Shown here piece by piece: positions 1 to 8,072 of a stretch of DNA of 54,187 nt; position 1 is the stretch's first letter; each line of letters opens with the position of its first letter. A program made the translations under genes and the position numbers. The notes below the pieces were generated by a model. It saw only the letters and a program-made list of their open reading frames with translations, was not told the origin of the DNA and ran no database searches. The stretch comes from Planctomyces sp. SH-PL62 (lineage in GTDB: Bacteria > Planctomycetota > Planctomycetia > Planctomycetales > Planctomycetaceae): positions 1 to 54,187 of the forward strand of contig CAMDDX010000007.1 in assembly GCA_945893075.1 (NCBI GenBank), in the 5' to 3' direction.

Positions 1-1
1 C

Positions 2-88
2 TTGTGGGACGCCGAAGACGAAGAGTTGCTCGCCGCCGCGAAAAAGCAGTTGGAGCACTTCGTCGAACATCATGCAGCGGTCGCTTGA
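2..88 (+). CDS. C-terminal fragment of an unidentified protein (cut by window edge)
   Basis: An open frame enters from the left edge and ends at TGA 86-88, giving 28 residues (LWDAEDEELLAAAKKQLEHF then VEHHAAVA). The composition, an acidic start followed by an amphipathic Lys/Glu/Ala helix, looks like a real protein C-terminus. The repeat unit on the opposite strand begins about 12 bp after the stop. Too little is present to name a family. Confidence 0.4.
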   Translation: MWDAEDEELLAAAKKQLEHFVEHHAAVA

Positions 89-99
89 GCAAACGTTGA

Positions 100-245
100 C
101 TTCCACTCGCGAGCGAATTGCAGGGCGCGTTGGCGGACGGGTTCGCTGATCGTCTGGTCGGCCGCGATGGCGGCGAGCCATGTGGACTGGGTTGGCCCTG
201 GTCACTCAGCAAGTGAATCAGACTCAGAGCCTAACGCTCCGCACG
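100..245 (-). repeat. Left-most copy of the HEAT-like coding repeat
   Basis: Read on the minus strand, this stretch encodes WLAAIAADQT...EPVRQRALQFAR and then runs on without the palindrome found in the other copies. It is near-identical to 1257-1405, including about 60 bp on its right side beyond the peptide unit. It lies just downstream of the VapC-like gene. The peptide resembles the short alpha-helical repeats often found near the C-terminus of large planctomycete WD40/kinase proteins (recalled, not searched), so these copies may be gene debris. Confidence 0.75.
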
Positions 246-289
246 CAACTCCGGCGTCCACGGCCGAGCGTCCCAATTCCCTCCGCAGG

Positions 290-697
290 TCAAATTGGTG
301 CGGTCCAGTCTTCGACTTCCAAACCAGGAACTCGGCGAAATTCCCCAAGGTTGTTGGTGACCAATCGGAGATGATGGGCTCGGCAGATGGCGGCGATCTT
401 CAAATCGTTGGGACCGATGATCTGACCGGTGGTTTCCAAGAAATGCCGGATGTCCGCGTAGTGCCAAGCCGCTTCGTCATCAAACGGCAACGAAAGATGC
501 CGTGCAAACAGTTCCTCAAGTCGCGCCAAGCGGGCTGGGCGATTGCCGTACTTGTGCGCACCGTGCCACAGCTCGCCTTTCACCACCGAACAGAGCAGGA
601 CGTCGCCGTCTTGACGTTCGGCCAATCGGCGGACAAGTTCCGCGCTGGCCGACTTGAGCAGTGTGATCCAGGCATTCGTATCCAAGAGCCACTGCAT
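290..697 (-). CDS. vapC: PIN-domain ribonuclease toxin, VapC-like
   Basis: A 135-residue protein beginning MQWLLDTNAWITLLK. The LDTNAW motif carries the first PIN-domain acidic residue. A central Glu (KGELWHGA) and a late Asp (GPNDLKIAAICRAHHLRLVT) complete the usual acidic site. It ends with the NN.GEF..VPGL.VEDW pattern typical of VapC toxins. The start is ATG at 697, chosen because the upstream antitoxin stop and this start overlap as TGATG, with GAGG a few bases before. A GTG at 703 is an alternative. Members of the family cleave tRNA or other RNA and are neutralised by the protein encoded upstream. The pair lies between two repeat copies (100-245 and 1056-1405). Confidence 0.85.
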   Translation of the reverse strand: MQWLLDTNAWITLLKSASAELVRRLAERQDGDVLLCSVVKGELWHGAHKYGNRPARLARLEELFARHLSLPFDDEAAWHYADIRHFLETTGQIIGPNDLKIAAICRAHHLRLVTNNLGEFRRVPGLEVEDWTAPI

Positions 698-939
698 CAC
701 CACGCCTCACGTTTCTCGTCTTCACCTTGCGGCGGACGCTCGAACGGTTCGTCGCCGAATGATCCCGCCAGTCGTTCGATGAACTCGCGATAGGACTCGG
801 ATTGGCGGTTGTCGATCGGTGTCGGGGAATGAGCGCCTGGTTGGATGGGAACGACTTCAAGTTGCGTACCATCAGGCCAACCGACCGGTGTTGACAGTTC
901 GACTCGTCCGCTGCGAAACGTGGCCAAGACGCCGACCAT
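697..939 (-). CDS. VapB-like antitoxin (DUF104/AF2212-like)
   Basis: An 80-residue protein with a short beta-rich N-terminal half (TFRSGRVELSTPVGWPDGT followed by LEVVP). This matches the pattern of small antitoxins that begin with a beta-strand DNA-binding or dimerisation module. The second half is acidic and Arg-rich (ESYREFIERLAG, FERPPQGEDEK), as expected for a toxin-wrapping tail. GGGAG lies 9 bp before the ATG. It is translationally coupled to the PIN toxin through the TGATG overlap at 695-699. Autoregulation of the pair is expected from family knowledge, but no operator was identified. Confidence 0.75.
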   Translation of the reverse strand: MVGVLATFRSGRVELSTPVGWPDGTQLEVVPIQPGAHSPTPIDNRQSESYREFIERLAGSFGDEPFERPPQGEDEKREAW

Positions 940-1055
940 GATGAGACTCCCGATTCAAAATGCTTGACGGCTGGAGATTCTATTCGGCTCATGATGTGAT
1001 TTGAAACCTGTTTCCGATCTTCAATAGACCGGGCACAAGGACTGGACTCGCTATT

Positions 1056-1405
1056 TCGACTCGCGGGCGAATTGCAGGGCGCGTTGGCGGACGGGTTCGC
1101 TGAGGGTCTGGTCCGCAGAGAGGGCGGCGAGCCATTCGGTCAGTAGGTTGGGACTCCGTCCCGACCCGCTTGTGAATCTCGAACGCACGAGCCTTTGTGG
1201 CATCGGTCAGGTGTTGCGACCATGCAATTCGGTCGGGACGGAGTCCCAACCTACGGCTTCCACTCGCGAGCGAATTGCAGGGCGCGTTGGCGGACGGGGT
1301 CGCTGATCGTCTGGTCGGCCGCGATGGCGGCGAGCCATGCGGACTGGGGTTGGCCCTAGTCGCGCAGGAAGTGATTCAGACTCAGAGCCTCACGTTGCGT
1401 CTGCC
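1056..1405 (-). repeat. Two HEAT-like repeat units separated by a 112-bp compound palindrome
   Basis: Minus-strand units at 1056-1142 (EWLAALSADQT...VRQRALQFARESK, then TAG) and 1257-1342 (WLAAIAADQT...VRQRALQFAREWKP, then TAG) flank a palindromic element at 1143-1254. Its ends read GTAGGTTGGGACTCC and its inverse. The whole arrangement is repeated at 2266-2544 with a few substitutions. The right end continues to about 1405 with sequence shared with 180-245. The stretch 940-1055 between this repeat and the antitoxin start shows no gene. Confidence 0.85.
1143..1254. repeat. Compound palindromic element, GTAGG family
   Basis: The outer arms are inverted copies of GTAGGTTGGGACTCCGTCCC. Each arm is itself palindromic (GGTTGGGAC-tcc-GTCCCGACC). 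They enclose about 65 bp of unique sequence that is shared with the copy at 2353-2464. On the minus strand the TAG of GTAG closes the preceding HEAT-like peptide. Confidence 0.85.
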
Positions 1406-1448
1406 ACCCAGACGTCCGTGACAATCATCTTGCCGCTTGGCCGTACTA

Positions 1449-1724
1449 TCAGACGCGACTCTTTTCTCGTGCTCTTCGGCGTTGACGAGTTGGCGTGGTC
1501 GGCACCTTCTCGCGCACACGCTCGGTCAATTGCTGGATCAGTTGAGATCGTTCCTTCGATGGTAATTGCTGCGCCGCATCCGCAATCTCGGCTGGTGACA
1601 ATGCGGCTTTTTGTCCCTGACGATAGCCCGCGAGCCAAATCGCGGCCTCTGCGGATTCTTTCGGAGACCATCGGCCGCTGGCCACAATCAAGTCCACGCC
1701 ATTTGGCTCACGAACGATGCCCAT
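1449..1724 (-). CDS. Small Arg-rich protein coupled to the GNAT-like gene
   Basis: A 91-residue protein starting MGIVREPNGVDLIVASGRW. It continues through SPKESAEAAIWLAGYRQGQK, a helical middle with LPSKERSQLIQQLTERVREK, and a very basic tail (TRQRRRAREKSRV). The ATG at 1724 lies inside the 3' end of the upstream gene (17-bp overlap) and is preceded by GGAGACAAAC, so the two genes are probably co-translated. No family is recognised. The size, charge and coupling fit a toxin-antitoxin partner, but that is inference from context only. Confidence 0.6.
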   Translation of the reverse strand: MGIVREPNGVDLIVASGRWSPKESAEAAIWLAGYRQGQKAALSPAEIADAAQQLPSKERSQLIQQLTERVREKVPTTPTRQRRRAREKSRV

Positions 1725-2259
1725 GTTTGTCTCCAAAGTATTGAGCCACAAGTTTTGCGGATGCCGCCGTGTCCAAAAACATTTTGGTGCCGCGGCCCAT
1801 TCTCTTGGCTCCGAGCGTCTTCCCATAGTGCGAAATCAGTTCGGCCTTGGCGATGAACATCACAAAACCACTGTGCCCCAGATCGAAGGCCAGATTCGCC
1901 GCAAAGGCGAAGAGATTTCCCGCAACGCCTTGATACCTTTTTTTGCGACCGCTGTTTTCTGGATGGCTCTCCACCAAGTTGGCTTGGACGAAACCTTCCG
2001 CTCTCGTGAGCGAAATCAGCCCATGAACAGTCGATCCGAGTTTTGGCACGGTCAATTTGTAAACCTCTGACTCCAACATCTCTGCCGACCAATCAAACCG
2101 CCAACCCTCGGACACGAGGTCTTTGACATCTGCCAAACTCGCGCGACGGATGACTGTCTTGTACGATTGGCCGGTGTGAGCGTCTTCGATGGATTCCGTC
2201 AGCTTGTCAATGCGTTGGTCGATCATCGTCGGGCGTGTCTCGTCGTAGGATTCGCTCAT
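1708..2259 (-). CDS. GNAT-like protein, possible acetyltransferase
   Basis: A 183-residue protein. After an N-terminal helix it has RRASLADVKDLVSEGWRFDW, then a beta-rich core (VYKLTVPKLGSTVHGLISLT), the segment GNLFAFAANLAFDLGHSGFV and the terminal HYGKTLGAKRMGRGTKMFLD. The order of a strand-rich core, a helix and a late Tyr-Gly segment is compatible with a GNAT fold that lacks a textbook acetyl-CoA loop. The ATG at 2259 directly follows a repeat copy whose minus-strand peptide ends ...AREWK-TAG one base before the start, so the ribosome-binding site lies in repeat sequence. An alternative ATG is at 2226. It is followed, overlapping, by the small Arg-rich gene. An acetyltransferase-type toxin or a housekeeping GNAT are both possible. 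Confidence 0.6.
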   Translation of the reverse strand: MSESYDETRPTMIDQRIDKLTESIEDAHTGQSYKTVIRRASLADVKDLVSEGWRFDWSAEMLESEVYKLTVPKLGSTVHGLISLTRAEGFVQANLVESHPENSGRKKRYQGVAGNLFAFAANLAFDLGHSGFVMFIAKAELISHYGKTLGAKRMGRGTKMFLDTAASAKLVAQYFGDKHGHRS

Positions 2260-2260
2260 C

Positions 2261-2544
2261 CTACTTCCATTCGCGGGCGAATTGCAGGGCGCGTTGGCGG
2301 ACGGGTTCGCTGAGGGTCTGGTCCGCCGAGAGGGCGGCGAGCCATTCGGTCAGTAGGTTGGGACTCCGTCCCGACCCGCTTGTGAATCTCGAACACACGA
2401 GCCTTTGTGGCATCGGTCATGTGTTGCGACCATGCAATTCGGTCGGGACGGAGTCCCAACCTACGGCTTCCACTCGCGGGCGAATTGCAGGGCGCGTTGA
2501 CGGACGGGTTCGCTGAGGGTCTGGTCAGACGCGATGGCTGGGAA
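2261..2544 (-). repeat. Second double HEAT-like repeat with palindrome, downstream of the WD40 ORF
   Basis: Units at 2266-2352 and 2467-2543 flank a palindrome at 2353-2464, as at 1056-1342. The unit next to the WD40 gene is in the same reading frame as that gene directly after its TGA (FPAIASDQTLSEPVRQRALQ...). It ends at the TAG supplied by the palindrome. This suggests that the HEAT-like units are former 3' coding sequence of the WD40 protein or of a relative. Confidence 0.8.
2353..2464. repeat. Compound palindromic element, GTAGG family (second copy)
   Basis: Nearly identical to 1143-1254 over its full 112 bp, including the central unique sequence. The few differences include acac for acgc near 2393. 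Both copies sit between the same pair of HEAT-like units, so the whole block was duplicated after the palindrome was in place. Confidence 0.85.
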
Positions 2545-3909
2545 TCATTTCGATTGTGACATCGGGTGTTTGTCGGTAAGTACGTTTTGCAGCCGTTCAC
2601 TTCTTGATAGCCCACCGTCGGTTTCCGATTCTGGACGACCATCCCAAACTCTCAGTGCGTTGTCTTCGCTACCAAAAACGATCTGATTCCCGTCCGGGCT
2701 GAAAGACACGCTCGACACGCTGCCTGCGTGCCCCTTGAGCGTGAGCGTCTCCTGTCCGCTTACGGCTTCCCAAATTTTCGCCGTCCCATCGTTGCTTACC
2801 GAAACCAGTCGTGTCCCATTCGGGCTGAAGACCACGCTTCTCACAGCAAAGGTGTGGCCTATGAGTGTCAACGTCTCACGCCCAATCGTGGCATCCCATA
2901 GCTTTGCCGTCTGATCGTTACTTGCGGAAGCTATCCGGCTTCCATCCGGGCTGAACGTGACACAGTTGATCCAATCGGTGTGTCCCTTGAGCGTCATCAT
3001 CTCTTGGCCGCTCTCTGCATCCCACACCTTTACGGTCTTATCCTTGCTTGCCGATGCTAGGCGTTTCCCGTTTGGGCTAAAGGCTACGCTAGTGACATCA
3101 TCGTTGTGTCGATTGGCTGCCCACACTTCTTGGTTAGTAGCGACATCCCAAACCTTGATTTCGCCAGCGAACGACGACAGCCAATCGCTATTTCCACTTG
3201 CTGAGGCGATGCGTTTTCCATCCGGGCTGAAGGCAACGCTCATCACTTTGCCGATGTGATCTCGGAATGTCAGCCGCTTCTGGCCAGTTGCCATATCCCA
3301 CACATTGACTGTCCCGTCAGAACTGCCCGATGCCAGTTGTTCTCCGTCAGGGCTGAAGGCCAAGCTCGTCACTCGATTTGAGTGCCCCTCCAACGTCGTG
3401 ACATTCTTTCCGCGGACGGTGTCCCAAATCTTCACAGTTCTGTCTTCGCTTGCGGAAGCCAACAGATTTCCCTTCGGGTGAAACGCGACAGAATGGATAA
3501 TACCGGCGTGTCCTTTCAGGACCGGAGTGAGCGACTGATACATGGTGTCCCATACCTTCACGGTCCCATCGCTGCTCGCCGAAGCCAACCTCTTACCATC
3601 TGCGCTAAAGCTCAAATCATTGGTCGTATCGCTATGTGCCCGGATGACAAGAGCTTCGCTTCCACTCATCGCATCCCACATTTTCAAGACGCCATCTTTG
3701 GTCGCCGCAGCCAATAGTTGCCCGCTTGCACTGAAGCCTAAGCATGTAATCGTGTCGGTGTGCGTTTGAAACGCCAATGTTTCCTGGCCGTTCGTGGTAT
3801 CCCATAGCTTCAACACTCCGTCTTCGCTTGCCGAGGCCAGCCGTTCTCCGCTGGGGCTGAAGACGACGCATTTCACGGCTTGCAGGTGTCCTCTCAACGT
3901 AAATGTGAC
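2545..3909 (-). pseudogene. WD40 propeller half of the interrupted kinase gene
   Basis: This frame continues directly, without frameshift, from the 3910-3912 TAA of the upstream kinase gene. It reads V-T-F-T-L-R-G-H and then about ten WD40 blades of the pattern GH...V..V.FSPDG..LASAS.D.TVKVWD. The only early start codon is TTG at 3897, in mid-blade and without a ribosome-binding site, so independent translation is doubtful. With the upstream three blades there are about thirteen, close to two seven-bladed propellers. Family expectation at the stop is Gln (compare the blade end DVATNQEVW further on), so CAA to TAA is the simplest change. It ends MSQSK-TGA. It could still be translated by reinitiation, or the TAA could be a sequencing error. 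Confidence 0.75.
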
Positions 3910-6495
3910 TTAGTTAGTAGCGGCATCCAACAATTCCACCACACGACTGTCGTCCAATACGACGGACGCTCGCAGCCTTCCATCAGGGCTGGTTCGCTCA
4001 GCAAGTAGGACTTGCTCGCCCGTGCTCGAGTCATCTCGCTGGCCATTCGACGTATTCCAGAACTTGACTCCTCCGTCAGCGCTTTTTGAAACCAATCGCG
4101 TACCATCAGGGCTAAAGAGAAGTGCGACAATAGGATCGGTGTGAGCTCGCCAAGACAGGATTTCAAGTCCATTCGTTGCATCCCAAACCTTCACGATTCC
4201 TGGCCAGGATGCAGAAGCCAGTTGTTTTCCGTCGGCACTGAACGCGACGCACAACACGGCACTCGTATGCCCCTTCAAAGTAAGCAAATGCGGCCGACAG
4301 GCTCGATTCAAGTAGTACCATTCGAATCCACGCAGATCTTTATCTGGCGAGTTGGCAGGGTATCGTCGCAGCAAATCAACCGTGGTCGCGAAATGCGTAT
4401 TCTCCAAAGCACGCTGCGCCAAATTCATGTGAGCCAAGTAGAGATTCGCACGCAGTTTGGAGTTCGCAGCCTCGCTTGATCGATTGGCGGTAATAGCCCA
4501 CACGGCCAAACCGCCGAGAAGCGCGATGACGACGCATCCGGCAGTCAACAACCGGCGGAATAAACGCGCGCGGCGAGATTGTTCGATGGCTCGGCGTTCG
4601 GCGGCTTCACGGGCGAGGACGGCTTGCGCAGCGACGGCTTTTTGTTCGCGCTCGGTTGTCAGCCTGGCGATTTCGGCGTCCAGACGAGCTTCGAGAGTTT
4701 CCAATCGCTCGGCAAATTCGGAGGCACTATCCAGTCGCCATTTCGGGTTGCCGAACGTCGCGGAGGTGATGTCATGCACCAGCAGCGTGAACAGCGGATC
4801 GACCTCGACTGTCGAAGGACGGTGTTGCCGCATCAACATGGTCATTTCGTCGAAGGGATTGAACGCTGGCGCATCAGACGGCGAGACCATTCGCAGGGCC
4901 GGCCATGTCTCAGGTGAGAACGCTCGATAAACATCGTCTTGCCAACCGGTGGCCAATGGACGGTCGAGGTCGCCGATCACGAGTTGATAGAGCATGACAC
5001 CCAAAGCATAGACATCGCCGGCAGTGGTCGCTGCGTGTCCGTGGCCATCATGCTCCGCGTGGTGAGTCGCGGGTTGCGCGGCAGAGTCGGTGGAATTGCT
5101 CTGTGTCGGCTCCGAGCGCGGTTGCTGCGTGACGTTCGGAATTTCATCACGCGGAATGTGATGGCTGCCTTGCGGTGAGCGAGTGCCGGTCAGAGTTTCG
5201 GGGGCGGCATACAGGCGGGTGCCGGTGCGGCTGCTGTTGTTGCCCAGCAAGAGCGACTGTGTGAAGCCGCGCGCGGTGATGCCGTGACGCTCCAACAGGC
5301 TGCGATCCGTCACCACTCCGATGCCGAAGTCGATCACGCGCGGATGCGGGATGCCTTGACGATCGAGAGCGATCAGGATGTTCGAGGGCTTGAGGTCTTT
5401 GTGAATGACTCCCAACCGATGCGCTTCGGCGACAGCGCGAGCGGACTCGGCCAACAGCCGCAAGCGTGTCATCAGCGGCACACGACCGATGCCGCCTTGA
5501 CTCTCCGCCCATTGCGCGAGGTTGCCGCTGGGGACGTGGTCGCTTTCCAAGTAGTACGGCGGCTGGTCGGTGCGCACGGCATGGAGGGAGACGATGTCGT
5601 CGCGATGTCCCAACTCGGTTTGCAGTAGCCGGAAGATTGCCAACTCGCGTTGAAAGGAGCGCAACCGGTCGGGATCGAAACAGAACTTGAAGACTCGTTC
5701 GGTCTTCGTCTGCTTTTGCCGAGCCAGCCAGACTTCGCCGAAGCCTCCTTCGCCAAGTTGTTTCTCCAACAGAAAATCTTCACGGCTGGGAATCGTCGCT
5801 CCGACGCTCGGCCGCCAGCCCAGCGTGGCGATGTCCTCTTGAGAGACGGCTCGCTTGGCTTTCTCGGAATCGGCCGGCGGCTTGAGCGGCGCGAAACCAA
5901 CGACGCCCACCTCGAACACTTCCAGCGGGTCGTCGTCCTTGCCTTTGAAACGGTACGGCCCGTGAGCCAGCCACTCCAAGTTTTGTGGTGAATCGGTGGC
6001 GATGGGGAACTCGCGGACGTATTGCCGCGCATCGTCGAAGGCCGCACGAGTCATCAGGATTTGTGCCCCGTCGGCCAGCCCCATGATGCGGCCACCCAAG
6101 TCGACCGCCTGCCCCGACAACTGCAACTGGTTCGTCGCTTTGTCGAGGTATTCGATGGCTTCTCCCTGATGGATGCCAATCCGCGTCCGCACTCGCCGTC
6201 CCGCGTTACGAACAACGTCGTTCCACGGCCACGTCTCCAAGTCGTGCTGAAACCGGAGCGCGAACTTCACGGCGTCGCTCGGCTTGGCAAACTTGGCGAG
6301 GAAGCCATCTCCCATGAAGTTTCGCACGGCCGCGCCCGGATATTCAGCCAACAGTCGGCCGAACAATTCGTTGTGCGGCTGCAACACAGAATTCGCATAG
6401 TGCGAGTCGCCAATCAGCGACTTCCACGACGTTGAATCAACAAGGTCGGTGAACAACACGACCATCGACTGCGAAGGGATTTCAGGCTGAACCAT
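3910..6495 (-). CDS. Class III adenylate/guanylate cyclase - Ser/Thr protein kinase - WD40 fusion (truncated by TAA)
   Basis: This 861-residue product has, in order, a class III nucleotide cyclase domain (about 11-160), a eukaryotic-type kinase domain, a coiled coil (about 593-645), one membrane helix (about 648-670) and three WD40 blades. Cyclase metal sites are FTDLVDST (15-22) and MGDGF (61-65). The usual catalytic N...R is D132...R136, so activity is uncertain. Kinase motifs are GEGGFGEVW (248-256), Lys270, HKDLKPSN (365-372), DFG (389-391) and APE (431-433), with a low-complexity His/Ser/Gln insert (about 440-490) after APE. The topology places both enzymes in the cytoplasm and the WD40 region across the membrane. 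ATG 6495 was chosen because the cyclase domain begins right after it; an ATG-less upstream extension is not family-like. The gene stops at TAA 3910 while the next ten blades follow in frame. Confidence 0.85.
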   Translation of the reverse strand: MVQPEIPSQSMVVLFTDLVDSTSWKSLIGDSHYANSVLQPHNELFGRLLAEYPGAAVRNFMGDGFLAKFAKPSDAVKFALRFQHDLETWPWNDVVRNAGRRVRTRIGIHQGEAIEYLDKATNQLQLSGQAVDLGGRIMGLADGAQILMTRAAFDDARQYVREFPIATDSPQNLEWLAHGPYRFKGKDDDPLEVFEVGVVGFAPLKPPADSEKAKRAVSQEDIATLGWRPSVGATIPSREDFLLEKQLGEGGFGEVWLARQKQTKTERVFKFCFDPDRLRSFQRELAIFRLLQTELGHRDDIVSLHAVRTDQPPYYLESDHVPSGNLAQWAESQGGIGRVPLMTRLRLLAESARAVAEAHRLGVIHKDLKPSNILIALDRQGIPHPRVIDFGIGVVTDRSLLERHGITARGFTQSLLLGNNSSRTGTRLYAAPETLTGTRSPQGSHHIPRDEIPNVTQQPRSEPTQSNSTDSAAQPATHHAEHDGHGHAATTAGDVYALGVMLYQLVIGDLDRPLATGWQDDVYRAFSPETWPALRMVSPSDAPAFNPFDEMTMLMRQHRPSTVEVDPLFTLLVHDITSATFGNPKWRLDSASEFAERLETLEARLDAEIARLTTEREQKAVAAQAVLAREAAERRAIEQSRRARLFRRLLTAGCVVIALLGGLAVWAITANRSSEAANSKLRANLYLAHMNLAQRALENTHFATTVDLLRRYPANSPDKDLRGFEWYYLNRACRPHLLTLKGHTSAVLCVAFSADGKQLASASWPGIVKVWDATNGLEILSWRAHTDPIVALLFSPDGTRLVSKSADGGVKFWNTSNGQRDDSSTGEQVLLAERTSPDGRLRASVVLDDSRVVELLDAATN

Positions 6496-6586
6496 GACGA
6501 ACTGACTTGTGCAAGAAGATCGAATTAGGATTGGCCACCCGCAAACAGCGTACACGCGAGGATTCCAAGGGCAATCCAACAGGCGG

Positions 6587-6721
6587 TTATGCTCGGATGG
6601 GGAAGGATTCGGTGAGAGCGGAAGCGGGTTGGTCGTCGAGCCAAGCTTGCCAGCCGCGACTCAGATTGAACAACCGCCGTTCGCTTCCGCAGGCCAGTCG
6701 ATCCGCTACGATTTGGACCAT
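6587..6721 (-). CDS. Possible rhodanese-like C-terminal remnant
   Basis: A short minus-strand frame of 44 residues (MVQIVADRLACGSERRLFNL, then SRGWQAWLDDQP). It has coding-like codon choice, and its RRLFNLSRGWQAWL segment resembles the last helix of rhodanese domains. There is no catalytic Cys loop and no room for a complete domain, because the signal-peptide gene at 6794 begins on the other strand. It is probably a remnant or chance. Otherwise 6496-6793 holds only the 5' regions of the two divergent genes. Confidence 0.25.
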   Translation of the reverse strand: MVQIVADRLACGSERRLFNLSRGWQAWLDDQPASALTESFPIRA

Positions 6722-6793
6722 GAGCGGATGGTCGCTCACCAAGCCACCAGAGATCGCTCCACTCGCTCCCACCTTCTGCTGCACGAGGATGCC

Positions 6794-7939
6794 ATGCCAC
6801 GTTCGACGATCCGTGTTGTTTTGATCGCGACGCTCTTGATTCCGCCTCTGCACTGCATTGCCGCCGACACCGCGACGCTGGTGCTGGCGATTAAGGCCGT
6901 CGGCCGCGAAGGGCGGGGCAACCGCGAGGCGAATCAAGCGGTTGTTGAATTGTCGCAACAGGACGTGTCGGCCTTGCCCGCTGTGCTGAGGGGATTCCGT
7001 GATGCGAATCCGCTCGCGGCGAATTATCTGCGCGGGGCGGTCGAGTCTATCGCGGACCGGACGCTCAAGGCAGGCAAGCCGCTGCCGAACGAGTCGCTCG
7101 AAAAGCTGATTCGCGATGTCGAGCAAGACCCGCGGGGCCGACGCCTCGCTTATGAGTTGCTGGTGCGTGTGGATAACTCCGCGCCGGATCGGATCATCCC
7201 GGACCTGCTGCTCGATCCGAGTCCGGAGTTTCGCCGCGATGCGGTCGCTCGGTTGATTGCTTCCGGAGAGAAGTTGCTCAAGGACAAAGCCGACGATGAC
7301 GCGAAGGCCGCGTTCAAGAAAGCCTTGTCCGGAGCGACCGACGATGACCAAGTCAAAACGATTGCCAAACAGCTCAAGGGATTGAAGGAAGAGATTGATC
7401 TCCAGAAGCACTTCGGCTTTCTGACGTCGTGGCGAGTCGTCGGCCCGTTCGACAACGAGGGTCTGAAGGGTTTTGATATTGCTTATCCGCCCGAAGAAAA
7501 GCTCGACATCGCTGCCAAGTACGAGGGCCAGAAGGGGGAAGTCGCCTGGGACAAGGTCGCGACCGACCACGAGTACGGCATCGTCAACATCGCCAAGCAA
7601 ATCGCGCCGCACAAAGGAGCGGCCATGTATCTGACCACCGATTTTCACAGCCCAGCCGCGCGTGTGGTGGAGTTCCGACTTGGCACGCCAAACGCTTGGA
7701 AGATTTGGGTCAACGGCAAGCTGCTGTTCGGCCGCGACGAATACCATCGCGGCATGGCCATCGACCAATACCGCGTGCGCGGCGAACTGAAGCCCGGAGC
7801 CAACACGATCCTTCTCAAACTTTGCCAAAACGAACAGAAGGATGACTGGGCTCAGCGCTATGAGTTTCAGTTGCGCGTCGCCGACCTGTCTGGTCTGGGC
7901 CTGTCTTCGCAGCCTGCTCAAACGACATCGCAAAATTAG
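6794..7939 (+). CDS. Secreted HEAT-like protein with C-terminal beta domain
   Basis: A 381-residue protein with signal peptide MPRSTIRVVLIATLLIPPL...CIAA. An alpha-helical HEAT-like part (about 30-200: DPRGRRLAYELLVRVDN, DPSPEFRRDAVARLIASGE) is followed by a short coiled helix. The last 170 residues (FGFLTSWRVVGPFDNEG, VEFRLGTPNAWKIWVNGKLL) look like the beta-sandwich often found in planctomycete lipid or sugar-binding exported proteins. The start is ATG 6794, with GAGGA 8 bp upstream (ACGAGGATGCC). A PQQ-propeller gene follows on the same strand after a palindromic element, so the two are probably co-transcribed. The exact role is unknown. Confidence 0.75.
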   Translation: MPRSTIRVVLIATLLIPPLHCIAADTATLVLAIKAVGREGRGNREANQAVVELSQQDVSALPAVLRGFRDANPLAANYLRGAVESIADRTLKAGKPLPNESLEKLIRDVEQDPRGRRLAYELLVRVDNSAPDRIIPDLLLDPSPEFRRDAVARLIASGEKLLKDKADDDAKAAFKKALSGATDDDQVKTIAKQLKGLKEEIDLQKHFGFLTSWRVVGPFDNEGLKGFDIAYPPEEKLDIAAKYEGQKGEVAWDKVATDHEYGIVNIAKQIAPHKGAAMYLTTDFHSPAARVVEFRLGTPNAWKIWVNGKLLFGRDEYHRGMAIDQYRVRGELKPGANTILLKLCQNEQKDDWAQRYEFQLRVADLSGLGLSSQPAQTTSQN

Positions 7940-7941
7940 CT

Positions 7942-8038
7942 GTAGGGTGGGTCGAGTCATCGAGACCCACCAGATTGCCACCCAGCGATGGTGGGTCTCG
8001 ATGACTCAACCCACCCTACGTTCTCGACCCACCCTACG
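7942..8038. repeat. Compound palindromic element between two exported-protein genes
   Basis: Arms GTAGGGTGGGTCGAGTCATC and the inverse, ending in CCACCCTAC at 8019, then an extra half copy TCGACCCACCCTAC ending at 8038. Each arm is itself a near-palindrome (GGTGGGTC...GACCCACC). Confidence 0.8.
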
Positions 8039-8072
8039 TTCTGTCTCACTCAACTTCCGCGAGGACCGCGTC

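Noticed and set aside
100-2544. Integron-like cassette array
   Set aside because: The alternation of repeats and small modules suggested it, but no integrase was seen and the repeats encode a peptide rather than resembling attC sites.
3898-3915. Programmed stop-codon readthrough or selenocysteine
   Set aside because: The stop is TAA, not TGA, and no special structure or context is visible. Nonsense mutation or error is simpler.
6587-7981. Long minus-strand open frame (about 460 codons) opposite the HEAT-like gene
   Set aside because: It mirrors a well-supported gene with signal peptide and ribosome-binding site. Its composition is that of an antisense shadow; only its last 44 codons beyond the gene might be a remnant.
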